Assembly (NCBI RefSeq): GCF_900105395.1
Contig: NZ_LT629775.1
Coordinates: forward strand, 8,707,501-8,771,500
Reading direction: 5' to 3'
Origin: Streptomyces sp. TLI_053
Lineage (GTDB): Bacteria > Actinomycetota > Actinomycetes > Streptomycetales > Streptomycetaceae
DNA: 64,000 nucleotides
This document shows, in pieces, positions 51,068-59,873 of the stretch (the first letter of the stretch is position 1; the number at the start of each line of letters is the position of its first letter). The notes beneath the pieces are model-generated. The model was not told the DNA's origin. It saw nothing but the letters and a program-made list of their open reading frames with translations, and did not search any database. Made by a program: the position numbers and the translations under genes.

Positions 51068-52210
51068 TCACACGTCCTTTCCGGCAGTGGCTCCGGGGGT
51101 GGCGGCCGCTCCGGGGGTGGCAGCCGCTCCGAGGGTGGCGACGGCTCCGGGGGTGGCGACGGCTTCGGCCACGGCGGCCGGCAGCCAGGAGCCGAGCGGC
51201 GAGAAGGAGAGGCCGAGCGAGGCGGCCCGCCGGGTGTCCATCGGGTACCAGCGGTCGAAGGAGAACGGGGCGTGGTCCGCGCCCTCGGCCGGCCGGTAAC
51301 GGACGGTCGTGCCCAGGTGCCCGGCGATCAGCTCGGACAGCCCGACCGCGTCGAGCGGTTCCGCCGAGGCGGCGTTGACCGCGCCGGCCGAGGACGAGGC
51401 GGCGACCGCGACCAGGGCGGCGGCGATCTCCTCGTGCCGGACGAACGAGGTCGGCTGCGGGCGCTCGTGCACCGCGACCGGCCGCCCCGCCGCGATCGCC
51501 CCGGTGAAGTGCGCGAGCCGACCGGTGAAGTCCAGCGCCCCGCCGCCGAGGACGTGGGCGCTGCGCACGCTCGCCCAGCCGAACGGGGGCCGCCCGGCGG
51601 CGAGTACGGCCTCCGCCTGGCGCTTGCCCTCGGCGTAGGCGGTGGCCTCGCCGAAATGCCGGGCGAGCGCCGCCGGGTCGTGCCAGGGCAGGCCGAGGTC
51701 CACCGGCCAGTGCTCCGGGTCGACGGCCTCCTCGGCGACCGGCAGCCCGGGCGCGGCGCGGAGCAGCGGCGAGGTCGCGGGGTCGTAGACCTCCATGGTC
51801 GAGGTCATCACGTACCGCGGGGTCCGGTCGGCGAAGACCCGGCGGGCCACCACCGCCTGGGCGGGCGTGTACAGCACCTGGTCGATCACCGCGTCGAAGG
51901 TGCGGTCGCCGAGGGCGGCGGTCAGCGCGTCCTCGTCGTCCCGGTCGGCCTGGACGTGGTCGACGCCGGGCGGGGGCGGGGCGGAGCCCCGGTTGATCAG
52001 GGTGACCTCGGTGCCGGCGTCGCGCAGCAGGGTGACCAGGTGGCGGCCGAAGTACCTGGTCCCGCCGATCACGGCGACCCGGCGCGGAGGGCGGTCCCGG
52101 CCGCCGGCGGTGGTGGTGCTCGCGGAGGCGGTCGTGCTCCCGGGAGCGGTGGTGGTCCCGGCGGCTTCCGGTGCTGCGGAGTGGGTCGTGGTCGCGTGGC
52201 TCATGGCCAT
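51068..52210 (-). CDS. NAD-dependent epimerase/dehydratase family protein
   Basis: About 380 residues. A Ser/Thr/Ala-rich N terminus precedes the Rossmann motif VAVIGGTRYFGRHLVTLL; VQADRDDEDALTAALGDRTF and TSTMEVYDP follow the extended SDR plan, with a Y-x-x-x-K as YAEGK. It is likely an atypical SDR acting on a nucleotide sugar or similar. The C terminus is a repeat-encoded AATPGAAATPGA tail (18-bp repeats at about 51085-51165). Start options are 52204, 52210 and 52213. Confidence 0.8.
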   Translation of the reverse strand: MAMSHATTTHSAAPEAAGTTTAPGSTTASASTTTAGGRDRPPRRVAVIGGTRYFGRHLVTLLRDAGTEVTLINRGSAPPPPGVDHVQADRDDEDALTAALGDRTFDAVIDQVLYTPAQAVVARRVFADRTPRYVMTSTMEVYDPATSPLLRAAPGLPVAEEAVDPEHWPVDLGLPWHDPAALARHFGEATAYAEGKRQAEAVLAAGRPPFGWASVRSAHVLGGGALDFTGRLAHFTGAIAAGRPVAVHERPQPTSFVRHEEIAAALVAVAASSSAGAVNAASAEPLDAVGLSELIAGHLGTTVRYRPAEGADHAPFSFDRWYPMDTRRAASLGLSFSPLGSWLPAAVAEAVATPGAVATLGAAATPGAAATPGATAGKDV

Positions 52211-52232
52211 CACTCTGCCGCCGTACGGCCAT

Positions 52233-52254
52233 CAGCAGAACTGCCGATCTGCTG
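52233..52254. promoter_or_regulatory. Inverted repeat CAGCAGA-N8-TCTGCTG
   Basis: Perfect 7-bp arms, 23 bp upstream of the epimerase start, followed by a second small dyad CAGTT-G-AACTG at 52265-52275. Possible target of the adjacent LuxR-type regulator or another factor. Confidence 0.45.
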
Positions 52255-52308
52255 AACGCGTCATCAGTTGAACTGTTGACCGGGTCGGGTGGGCCCGCCT
52301 CGCGGAGG

Positions 52309-53277
52309 TCAGAGCCAGCCGCGCCGGGCCGCCTGCACCCCGGCCTGGAAGCGGGTGGTGGCGCCGAGTCTGGCCAGCAGGGTGGAGACGCGCCGCACGA
52401 CGGTGCGCCGCCCCAGGCCCAGCCGCCGCGCGATCGCGTCGTCGGTGGCGCCGCTGGCCATCAGGACGAGGATGCGGTGGTCCCGGTCGTCGAGCTGGAG
52501 GCCGACGCCGGCGGTCGAGGCGGGGACGGCGAGTCGCCAGAGCGTCTCGAAGACCGCGGCCAGGGCGGTGAGCAGGCTGGACGGGCGGATCAGCAGCGAG
52601 ACGACGCCCGCCCGGTCGTCGGCGGGCAGGGTGACGATGGCGAGGTCGTCGTCGCCGAGGGCGAGCTTGAGCGGCGGCTCGTCGAGCGTCCGGGCCTGTT
52701 CCCCGGCCTCGATCATCCGTGCCATGTTGGGGCCGGCCACGGGATCGTCGAAGGCGCACCCGCCGTAGATCGAGCGGTAGACGACGCCGGAGGCCATCCG
52801 TTGGCGTTGCAGCACCTCCTGGTCGAGGTAGTGCGCGGAGTCCCCGGAGTACGGCGGGACGTCGATGACCCGCACCTCGCGACGGGCGGCGAGCTGCAGC
52901 CGTCGTCCGGCCGCGAGGACCTCGGTGTGCTCCTCGACCACCTCGAGCGCGGCGTAGCCGCCGGCGCCGCGGCGGGCGAGTCGGTAGAGCCGGTCGAGTT
53001 CCGCCCCGGCCCTGCGTGCGTCGGCCCGCCGGACCGCGTCGCGCTGGAGCGCGGCCTCGACCACCTGACCCGGGGGCAGTGCCTCCCAGGTGAGCCGCCG
53101 GTGGTCGCAGGCCACCACGATGCCCTCGTCGGCGAGTCCGCCCAGCAGGGCGAGCAGGGCGTCCTCGTCGATCCCGGCCGCCGCCGCGAGGTCGGGGAGG
53201 CGCCCCTGCGGGCGCCCGATCAGCCAGTGGTAGACCCGGCCGCGCTCGGAGTCGGGATCGAGTACGTCGTGGAGCAC
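52309..53277 (-). CDS. LuxR-type HTH regulator with TrmB-like N terminus
   Basis: 322 residues. The C-terminal HTH is ILVLMASGATDDAIARRLGL followed by GRRTVVRRVSTLLARLGATT, a clear LuxR recognition helix. The N terminus (RVYHWLIGRPQGRLPDLAAA) looks like a TrmB/winged-helix segment and the middle like a ligand-sensing domain, the layout of large LuxR regulators in actinomycetes. The GTG at 53277 has GGAGGT upstream. A palindrome lies just before it. Confidence 0.83.
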   Translation of the reverse strand: MLHDVLDPDSERGRVYHWLIGRPQGRLPDLAAAAGIDEDALLALLGGLADEGIVVACDHRRLTWEALPPGQVVEAALQRDAVRRADARRAGAELDRLYRLARRGAGGYAALEVVEEHTEVLAAGRRLQLAARREVRVIDVPPYSGDSAHYLDQEVLQRQRMASGVVYRSIYGGCAFDDPVAGPNMARMIEAGEQARTLDEPPLKLALGDDDLAIVTLPADDRAGVVSLLIRPSSLLTALAAVFETLWRLAVPASTAGVGLQLDDRDHRILVLMASGATDDAIARRLGLGRRTVVRRVSTLLARLGATTRFQAGVQAARRGWL

Positions 53278-53291
53278 GTGACCTCCAGGTT

Positions 53292-53315
53292 CGTCATGTT
53301 CATGGCGACATGACG
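53292..53315. promoter_or_regulatory. Palindrome CGTCATGT-N8-ACATGACG
   Basis: Perfect 8-bp arms, 14 bp upstream of the LuxR-type start, so placed for autoregulation. Confidence 0.55.
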
Positions 53316-53494
53316 GGTCGTCGAAGCCTACCCCTGCTGGTGGCGCACATGCGCCGGTGGCCCAAGCGGGCCGCCGGGCGCTCTGGCGCGCGGCGGGGTC
53401 GGATCGCGAGAGTTGCTCGGTGTCCGCACAGTTCACCGGGCGCCCCCTCCGGACGGCCGGTGCACGGCCGCGCCCTCACGCCCAAGGACGACCC

Positions 53495-54619
53495 ATGACA
53501 GCTGCTCCGCCCACCGCCAGGCCCGCGCCCGCCAGGACGGCGGTCGCCCGGACGGCACCCGCCCGGACGGCGGTCGCCGCCCTGGTCGGCGCCCTCCTCC
53601 TGCTCCTCCTGCCCGGAGTGTCGTCCGCCCGGGCCGCGGCGCCCGCCCCGCCGCCGATGAACGACGGCTTCGGACTGACCCGGGTCGGCGCCGTCACCGG
53701 CAGCGCCACGAACTTCGTCCTCACCGTGACCACCCCGCAGGTCGCCGGCGAGCACACGATCCGGATCCTGCTGCCGGACGACTACGCGGACCGGCCCGAC
53801 CGGCGGTACCCCGTCCTGTACTTCCTGCACGGCGCCTCGGACAACCCCGCCAACCCGGGCCTCGCCTACCCCGCCCTGACCGCGGCCAGGTCGATGATCA
53901 CCGTCATCCCCGACGGCGGCCTGCGCGGCTGGTACACCGACTGGCAGGACAGCGGCACGGCGGCCGGCGCACAGAACTGGCAGACCTTCCACCTCGACCA
54001 GGTGGTGCCCTTCGTCGACGCCAACCTCCGTACCCTCACCGACCGGAAGCACCGCGCGGTCGGCGGACTCTCGATGGGCGGCTTCGGCGCGCTGCACTAC
54101 GCGCAGGCCCGACCGGAACTCTTCGGCCAGGTCCTCACCATGTCCGGCGCCAACGACCTCTCGGCCGACGAGATGGTCATCCGCGGCGCCGTCGTCGGCA
54201 CCCTGACCAACGCCGGAACCGTACTGTGCGCCCCGAGCGGCGGACAGCCCTGCGGCTTCGACTTCGGACCCACGGTGTCCAGCGACGCGATCTTCGGCAC
54301 CCCCTACCCGGTCTTCAACGCGGACTGGCGCTGGAACGCCGCCGACCCGACCGCACACGCCGGACTGCTGGCCGGCACCGGCATCGCCGTCTACACCGGC
54401 AACGGCAACGGCAACCCCGCCGGCATGGAGTTCTGGGCCGAGGGCACCGCCAAGCGCTTCACCGACCGGCTGACCGCCCTCGGCATCCCGCACCGCTACG
54501 TCGACTACGGCAACGGCGCTGGCTGGGGCCCTGCCTGCGACGGCGGCCACAGCTACGGCTGCTGGGCCCAGGACCTCGTCGACTACGTGCCGCGCCTGGA
54601 AGCCGCTTTCGCCGCCTGA
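53495..54619 (+). CDS. Secreted esterase, alpha/beta-hydrolase (antigen-85/esterase-D-like)
   Basis: 374 residues. A long N terminus with PARTAVARTAPARTAVAAL duplications leads to a signal segment (LVGALLLLLLPGVSSARA). The alpha/beta-hydrolase core has RRYPVLYFLHGASDNP, the nucleophile elbow GGLSMGGFGALHY (G-x-S-x-G), and an Asp/His region near GGHSYGCWAQDLVDYVP. It resembles putative esterase (PF00756) proteins such as S-formylglutathione hydrolase or mycolyltransferase relatives. Substrate unknown. Confidence 0.86.
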   Translation: MTAAPPTARPAPARTAVARTAPARTAVAALVGALLLLLLPGVSSARAAAPAPPPMNDGFGLTRVGAVTGSATNFVLTVTTPQVAGEHTIRILLPDDYADRPDRRYPVLYFLHGASDNPANPGLAYPALTAARSMITVIPDGGLRGWYTDWQDSGTAAGAQNWQTFHLDQVVPFVDANLRTLTDRKHRAVGGLSMGGFGALHYAQARPELFGQVLTMSGANDLSADEMVIRGAVVGTLTNAGTVLCAPSGGQPCGFDFGPTVSSDAIFGTPYPVFNADWRWNAADPTAHAGLLAGTGIAVYTGNGNGNPAGMEFWAEGTAKRFTDRLTALGIPHRYVDYGNGAGWGPACDGGHSYGCWAQDLVDYVPRLEAAFAA

Positions 54620-54719
54620 CCCGGGCGCGCCCGACACGGTCGCCGCCGACGCGGTCGCCGTCCGTGCGCCGCCCGTCCGCACCCCACCACGGCTCCCCTC
54701 CCGACGAAAGGACCGACCC

Positions 54720-55841
54720 GTGCTGTCGACCTCCGCCCCGCCCGCGGCCCCCGGCCGCCGCTCCGCCCCCTGGCTGCGCCTGCTCGCGGCCGTCCTGGTG
54801 ACCTGCTGCGCCGCGCTCGGTCTCACCGCCGCGCCGTTCACGGCGACCCGGGCCGACGCTGCCACCACCGGAGCCGCCGCGGCCTGTGCCACCCCGCAGC
54901 AGTGCCTGACCATCACCTCGCTGAGCAACGGCCGCCGGCTCGACGTCCAGAACGGCTCGACCGGCGACGGCGCGTACATCGTCACCAACTCGGCGCCGGG
55001 CTACCACCAGTCCTGGCGGCTGAACGTCGACGCCTCGGACTCCTCGTTCACGATCGTCAACAACACCACCGGCAAGTGCATCGACCTCGCGTGGTTCACC
55101 CCCGCCCTGCGCCAGCAGACCTGTGCCGGTCAGGCCAGCCAGAAGTGGTTCCTCCAGCCGGTCCCCGGCGCCGAGGACTCGTTCATGATCCGCCACCACG
55201 GCGACAACACCTGTCTCGACCTGCTGCTCGGCGGCAACTACGACGACGCCTGGACCGACCAGTACGCCTGCAACGGAACGGTGAACCAGCGCTGGTCCAC
55301 CGGCTTCCCCGCGGCGGCCCGCAACCTCGCCGTCGACCACGCCGCCAAGCAGTGCCAGAAGGACATCTCGACCTGCTCCTGGGCGCTGAAGAGCGAGGCC
55401 CCGGCGGCCCCGCTGCCGAAGGTCTGCGTCTCCTCGGTCTGGTTCAACAACACCTCCGGCACCGTGCAGCAGGCCTTCTCGGTCACCAATATGAGCGGAT
55501 GGTCCAACAGCATCGGCGGCGACATGGGCACCCAGATCTCCGGCGGCGTGCCCGGCGGGGCGCTCACCACCGTGGTCAGCACCGCGCTGCACTACAACAA
55601 CGTCTGGCAGGGGTCGACGACCGTCAACAACAGCGTCGCGGTGTCCGTCCCGCCGCAGCAGTACGGCTGGGTGACGCTGGCCGAGCTGGCCCGCAAGGTG
55701 ACCGGCACCTGGACCTTCGACGCCCGGGGCATCCCCTGGACGGCCGAGGACACCCTCACCGTGCCGCTCACCTACGACCCGCAGGCCGGCGCGACGCTCT
55801 ACATCGCCAACACCAGCCCGACCTTCACCAACTGCGCCTGA
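54720..55841 (+). CDS. Secreted ricin-B-lectin protein with unknown C-terminal domain
   Basis: 373 residues. Signal peptide ends near TRADA. Residues ~55-200 form a beta-trefoil lectin with ITSLSNGRRLDVQNGSTGDG, TGKCIDLAW, ASQKWFLQPV, NTCLDLLL and VNQRWSTGFP. The C-terminal ~160 residues (VCVSSVWFNNTSGTVQQAFS) resemble an aerolysin/ETX-like beta-rich region: FSVTNMSGWSNSIGGDMGTQ, then many T/V/S strands. Pore formation is speculative. GTG start with GAAAGGA upstream. Confidence 0.8.
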   Translation: MLSTSAPPAAPGRRSAPWLRLLAAVLVTCCAALGLTAAPFTATRADAATTGAAAACATPQQCLTITSLSNGRRLDVQNGSTGDGAYIVTNSAPGYHQSWRLNVDASDSSFTIVNNTTGKCIDLAWFTPALRQQTCAGQASQKWFLQPVPGAEDSFMIRHHGDNTCLDLLLGGNYDDAWTDQYACNGTVNQRWSTGFPAAARNLAVDHAAKQCQKDISTCSWALKSEAPAAPLPKVCVSSVWFNNTSGTVQQAFSVTNMSGWSNSIGGDMGTQISGGVPGGALTTVVSTALHYNNVWQGSTTVNNSVAVSVPPQQYGWVTLAELARKVTGTWTFDARGIPWTAEDTLTVPLTYDPQAGATLYIANTSPTFTNCA

Positions 55842-55898
55842 CCTCCCGGTCGCGGGGGTACGGGGGGCTACGGGGGCAGGGGGCACGGGGGAACGGGG

Positions 55899-55945
55899 AA
55901 CGGGGGACGGACCGGGCGGAGCCACCGCCCGGTCCGTCCCCCGTT
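55899..55945 (+). terminator. Long terminator hairpin with T run
   Basis: 21-bp stem including AA/TT at its base, loop AGCCA, ending in TTT; one of the few U-tailed terminators here. A G-run-rich stretch (55854-55898) precedes it. Confidence 0.8.
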
Positions 55946-55965
55946 TGCAGTTCCGCAGTCCGTGC

Positions 55966-56976
55966 TCAGGCCAGCAGGTCGGACTGCAGCGTCACCACCT
56001 GCCGGAAGGCGGCGGTGGGCACGCCCTTGGGGTTGGTCATGGTGATCACACCCGTGACGTTCCCCGCCGAGAGGAAGGCGATCCGGGTGGCGGCCGGGGA
56101 GCCGGGCACCTCGCGAGCGGCGAGGTCGACGCCGAACACCGTGTCCCAGCCCTGGGTGTCACCGGTCGCCACGCCGCCCGAGGAGTCCTTGGGTTCGCCC
56201 GTCCTCCGCAGCTTGTCGAACAGCGGCCATGCCTCGGCCTGGGAGCCGAAGGACAGCAGCCGGATCTGCGTCCGGGTGCCGTCGGCGGCGGTCCACTCGC
56301 GGACAGCGGCATCGCGGCAGGCCTTCTGCAGCAGCAGGGCCCGCAGTGCGCCGGGGTCCTTCCAGTCGGCGGTGATCGCCTCGCAGGGGACCCGGGCGAC
56401 CGGGGCCGCAGCGGACGGGGTGGCGCCGGACGGGGCGGCGGAGGACGCCGAGGGGGAGCCGGTCGGCGAGGCCGAGGCCGAGCCCGGAGCGGACGGGGAC
56501 GCCGAGCTGCCGACGCCCGGGACCGCAGCCGGTACGAGTGAGCCGCCCGCCTCGGCAGGCACCGGCAGGAGCAGGGCGCGCAGGTCGGCCGTGTGGCGGC
56601 CCTTGTTCTCCTTCGGCGCCGGCTGACCGGAGGGCAGCTGCGGGAGCACCAGGGCCGGGAAGGTGTACCGGCCGTCCTTCGGGGTGGCCAGACCGGGCAG
56701 GTCGGTGCGCTCCTGGGCCGTCACGGCCAGCGCGGTCCCGGTACCGGCGAGGGCGCAGACCACGACGGCCGCACTCCACCGCACGGCCGCCCGGCGCCGC
56801 CGGGAGCGGCGGGCCGCCCGTTCGCCGTCCTCCGGCGCGGCGGCGGCCGTCTCCGCGACGACGGGTGTCTCCTCGACGACGGGTGTCTCCTCGACGGCGG
56901 GGGCGGAGGTCTCCTCGGGCAGGACGGGACCCTCCACCGGGACGGAGGCGTCCTGCTGCGTGGCGCTGTCGGTCAT
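55966..56976 (-). CDS. Single-pass membrane protein, fourth member of a paralogous operon
   Basis: 336 residues. A cytoplasmic Glu/Pro/Val-rich N terminus with a repeated ETPVVEETPVV, a basic patch RRSRRRRAAVRW, one membrane helix SAAVVVCALAGTGTALAV, then an extracytoplasmic region with a DLRALLLPVP motif, a Ser/Pro/Ala linker and a globular end. The motif and layout are shared with the three genes upstream. Its ATG overlaps the preceding stop (ATGA). Function unknown. Confidence 0.72.
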   Translation of the reverse strand: MTDSATQQDASVPVEGPVLPEETSAPAVEETPVVEETPVVAETAAAAPEDGERAARRSRRRRAAVRWSAAVVVCALAGTGTALAVTAQERTDLPGLATPKDGRYTFPALVLPQLPSGQPAPKENKGRHTADLRALLLPVPAEAGGSLVPAAVPGVGSSASPSAPGSASASPTGSPSASSAAPSGATPSAAAPVARVPCEAITADWKDPGALRALLLQKACRDAAVREWTAADGTRTQIRLLSFGSQAEAWPLFDKLRRTGEPKDSSGGVATGDTQGWDTVFGVDLAAREVPGSPAATRIAFLSAGNVTGVITMTNPKGVPTAAFRQVVTLQSDLLA

Positions 56977-57833
56977 ACGGACGCTCCCGGGACGGCGAGG
57001 CGGTCGAGCTGCTGGGCGAGGAGGGCGACGATCCGGTCCTTGGGCAGCGGGGCCACGCCCTCGACCGCCATGACGACCAGGAGGTCGCCCTGGGCGGCCG
57101 AGCACTCCAGCCGGTCGATCGGTGCGGACGGCGGCGCCGGCAGCAGGTAGCAGTGCGCCTCGGCATGGCCGGGCACGGTGGGTCCGGTGCGGAAGATGCC
57201 GGTCTCACCGGTGAAGATCGCCGTGTACTCGTTCAGCTTCTGCACCTCCTGCTGGTTGAACTGGCGCAGCTTCATGCTGATCGTCAGTTCGCCCGCCTGG
57301 GTCGTGTAGGTGCGCACTCCGGCGGCCTTCACATGCAGGTCGTTCCAGTACTTGCGGAGCTTGTCCTGCTGCTCCTTGGGCAGCGGCAGCACCTCCTGGT
57401 CCAGCTCGGCGGCGAGCATCTGCTCCCCCGTCAGCTCGACGTCGTTGCCGAAGCCGCTGTCGTCCGGGCCGAGCCCGAAGCCCGCCGGGACGGGCAGTAG
57501 CAGGTCGCGCAGCGAACCGAAGTGGTTGCCGTTGGACTTCGCGCCGAACGGGGTGGCGGTCGCGGTGGGAGTGGGTACGGTGGCCGGCGCCGGGGCGGCG
57601 GTCGCGGGCGCGGGGTCGTCGTAGCGGACCTCGATGATCCCGATGCCGATCACCACACCGACCAGGGCCGCAGCCACGGTCGCGCCTCCCGCCCGCAGCA
57701 GTCGGCGCGGGGGCCGGGGCGCGGGCGGTACGTCGGACGGGATGACGGCCGGGACCTCGGGGATGGCGGTGGCCGGAGCCCCGGGCGCCGGCACCGCGGG
57801 CGCGCCGGGGACGATGACGTCACTGTCGCTCAT
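56973..57833 (-). CDS. Single-pass membrane protein, third member of the paralogous operon
   Basis: 286 residues. Pro/Ala-rich cytoplasmic N terminus, membrane helix GGATVAAALVGVVIGIGIIEV, a Pro/Thr linker, then SLRDLLLPVPAGFGLG and a globular domain rich in charged residues (LPLPKEQQDKLRKYWNDLHV, LTISMKLRQFNQQE). The ATG at 57833 overlaps the stop of the preceding gene. Function unknown; clearly a paralogue of its neighbours. Confidence 0.72.
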   Translation of the reverse strand: MSDSDVIVPGAPAVPAPGAPATAIPEVPAVIPSDVPPAPRPPRRLLRAGGATVAAALVGVVIGIGIIEVRYDDPAPATAAPAPATVPTPTATATPFGAKSNGNHFGSLRDLLLPVPAGFGLGPDDSGFGNDVELTGEQMLAAELDQEVLPLPKEQQDKLRKYWNDLHVKAAGVRTYTTQAGELTISMKLRQFNQQEVQKLNEYTAIFTGETGIFRTGPTVPGHAEAHCYLLPAPPSAPIDRLECSAAQGDLLVVMAVEGVAPLPKDRIVALLAQQLDRLAVPGASV

Positions 57834-58645
57834 GCCAGCCGCTCCCACTGCCGCTTGGCGAGGTCCTTGACGACCTCGGGGGACACCGGTCGGGTGCCGA
57901 ACACCTTGACCTCCATCACGACGGTGCCGCGCTGCGCGACGGCGTCGGCGCCGTAGTAGGGCTCCGTGGTCTCGGCCCAGTACGAGGCCCGGGAGTCCAC
58001 CTGGTAGCCACCGTTGGCCTCGGGCGCGAAGGGTTCGAGGGACCGGCCCAGGGTACGGGCGCCGGCCTCGGCGGCCCGGTCGGCCGTGTACTGGATCAGC
58101 GAGATCCGGACCTTGAGATCGCCCTGCTTCCAGTCGATCTCCACGGCGCGCCGGAAGCCGTGGGTGTTCAGCTGCTTGAACACGGCGGCGGTCATGCCGT
58201 CGTGCTCGGCCAGCTCGCCCGCCGTGATCCAGCTCGGGGTGTCCGGGTAGTCGCCCCAGGCGGTGCTGCCGCTCGGCGCGGCGATCAGCAGCTTGCGCAG
58301 GTCGCCGTCGATGGCGAGCGGCGAGGGCGCGGCGGCGGCCGCCACGGCCGGGTCGAGCGCCCCGGCGGGGTAGGACGGCAGTGCGACCTGGATCGGCGGG
58401 AGCGGCGTGGGCGGCCGGTTCGCCTGGATCGCGTAGCCGGCGCCGCCGCCGGCCACGGTGCCGAGCACCAGCCCGGAGACCAGCAGCAGGACCGGGCGCG
58501 GTCGGCGCGGGGTGCGGGCGGGCGGTGCCTCGGAAGGCGCGGCCGGGGTGGCCTCCGGCGGGCCGGACGGCAGCTCCGGCGCCCCGGCGGGCGGAGTGGG
58601 CGGTGGCGCGTCGACGGGCGACGGCGCCACGGGGTCGGTGGTCAT
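57830..58645 (-). CDS. Single-pass membrane protein, second member of the paralogous operon
   Basis: 271 residues. Pro/Ala-rich N terminus, basic patch RRPRP, membrane helix VLLLVSGLVLGTVAGGGAGY, linker, then DGDLRKLLIAAPSGSTAW and a domain with DWKQGDLKVRISLIQYTADR and VMEVKVFG. Same architecture as its three neighbours, with a divergent form of the motif. It starts 40 bp after the first gene. Function unknown. Confidence 0.72.
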   Translation of the reverse strand: MTTDPVAPSPVDAPPPTPPAGAPELPSGPPEATPAAPSEAPPARTPRRPRPVLLLVSGLVLGTVAGGGAGYAIQANRPPTPLPPIQVALPSYPAGALDPAVAAAAAPSPLAIDGDLRKLLIAAPSGSTAWGDYPDTPSWITAGELAEHDGMTAAVFKQLNTHGFRRAVEIDWKQGDLKVRISLIQYTADRAAEAGARTLGRSLEPFAPEANGGYQVDSRASYWAETTEPYYGADAVAQRGTVVMEVKVFGTRPVSPEVVKDLAKRQWERLA

Positions 58646-58685
58646 GCGAGTGCTCCAGTAAAGGGGGAAGGGGAGGGCCGGGGGC

Positions 58686-59579
58686 TCAGCGGCCGGAGGT
58701 CAGCCAGTCGCGCTGGCGCTTCATCAGCTCGCTGAGCAGTGCCTTGTCCGGGGTACCCTTCACTTCGACGTCGATGATGTACTGCACGTCGCCCTGGCTG
58801 GAGATGCCGCTCATCGAGCCGGTGTAGGCCTGCTGCTTGGGCTTGTCGAGGTATCCGTGGGCGGCCGGGTCGCCGGTGATCTCGACCGGGTCGAGGCCGT
58901 CCAGGGTGTAGGTGCGGGCGACCTCGGCGGCCCGGGCGGCGGTCGCGAAGCGGAGCAGGGTCACGGTGACCTCGGCCTTGCCGTCCGCCGTGCGGTAGGT
59001 GCGGGTGGCGGAGTCCTTGTAGCCGAAGGACTTGAGCGCCTTCATGGCGTCCGCCCCGCCGAGCTGCTCGCCCATGTCCTTCTCGGTCAGCAGCATGCCG
59101 TCGGCCGGGCCGTACGACTCGCCGCCCTCGGGGATCGGGAGCAGGAAGTACTGCAGGTCGCCGTCGTGCCGGCCGTTGCTGACCGTGCCCTTGAGGGTGC
59201 TCGTCGGCGCGGGCGCGGGCGCCGGCGCGGCCGGGGGAGCGGTGGTCGGCGTGGCGGAGGCCGGGGCGGACGCGCCGGGCGCGGTGCTCGCGGTCCCGCC
59301 GGCCGCGGTCGTGGCCGTCGCGGTGGCCGTCGCGGCGGCGACGGCCGGTCGGGGCTCCGGCTTGCCGACGGCGACCGTCACGGTCGCGCTGACCGCCGTC
59401 ACGGCCAGCAGGCCGACGGTCGCCAGCGCGACGCCGACGGACCGCGGCAGCTTCCGGCCCGGGGCGTCCGGGGTCTCGGTGGGCGGGGACGCCGGGACGG
59501 GTGCGCCGGGGACGGTGGGGTCCGGTGCGGACGCCTGCGCCGGGTCGGCTGCGGGCAGCACGTGATCGTGCGCGGACAA
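58686..59579 (-). CDS. Single-pass membrane protein, first member of the paralogous operon
   Basis: 297 residues from a TTG at 59579 with GGGGGA upstream; an ATG at 59645 is the alternative. Pro/Ala/Thr-rich N terminus, membrane helix VGVALATVGLLAVTAVSATV, Ala/Thr linker, then DGDLQYFLLPIPEGGESYGP and a domain with AEVTVTLLRFATAARAAEVA and GDVQYIIDVEVKGTP. It is preceded by a good sigma-70-like promoter and heads the four-gene operon. Function unknown. Confidence 0.72.
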   Translation of the reverse strand: MSAHDHVLPAADPAQASAPDPTVPGAPVPASPPTETPDAPGRKLPRSVGVALATVGLLAVTAVSATVTVAVGKPEPRPAVAAATATATATTAAGGTASTAPGASAPASATPTTAPPAAPAPAPAPTSTLKGTVSNGRHDGDLQYFLLPIPEGGESYGPADGMLLTEKDMGEQLGGADAMKALKSFGYKDSATRTYRTADGKAEVTVTLLRFATAARAAEVARTYTLDGLDPVEITGDPAAHGYLDKPKQQAYTGSMSGISSQGDVQYIIDVEVKGTPDKALLSELMKRQRDWLTSGR

Positions 59580-59671
59580 GGGGTTCCCCCAGGAAAGAAG
59601 CAGAAGGTTTCGCGCGCGGCTCACGGGCACCTGGGCGGCCGTCACGGCCGCACAACACGCGTCTGGCTGGA

Positions 59672-59701
59672 ATTATGAGAGCGGCTCCGTCCCGGTGCCA
59701 A
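59672..59701 (-). promoter_or_regulatory. Promoter of the four-gene membrane-protein operon
   Basis: On the minus strand TTGGCA (59701-59696) and CATAAT (59677-59672) with an 18-bp spacer, close to consensus. The predicted leader is about 85 nt. Confidence 0.65.
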
Positions 59702-59873
59702 CAAGATCAATCGCCACACTCCCGCGCAATCGATCACTAAAGCGACACACCGTAACCGAACCGAAATCGACCGTGACCTCCGTGGTCCGGACCCGGGTGC
59801 GGGCGCCGGATTCCGGTCGGTCGGCGCCGGACCGGCCGGTCGGCGGGAGTGCCCGACAGAAGGGACGGCCGAC

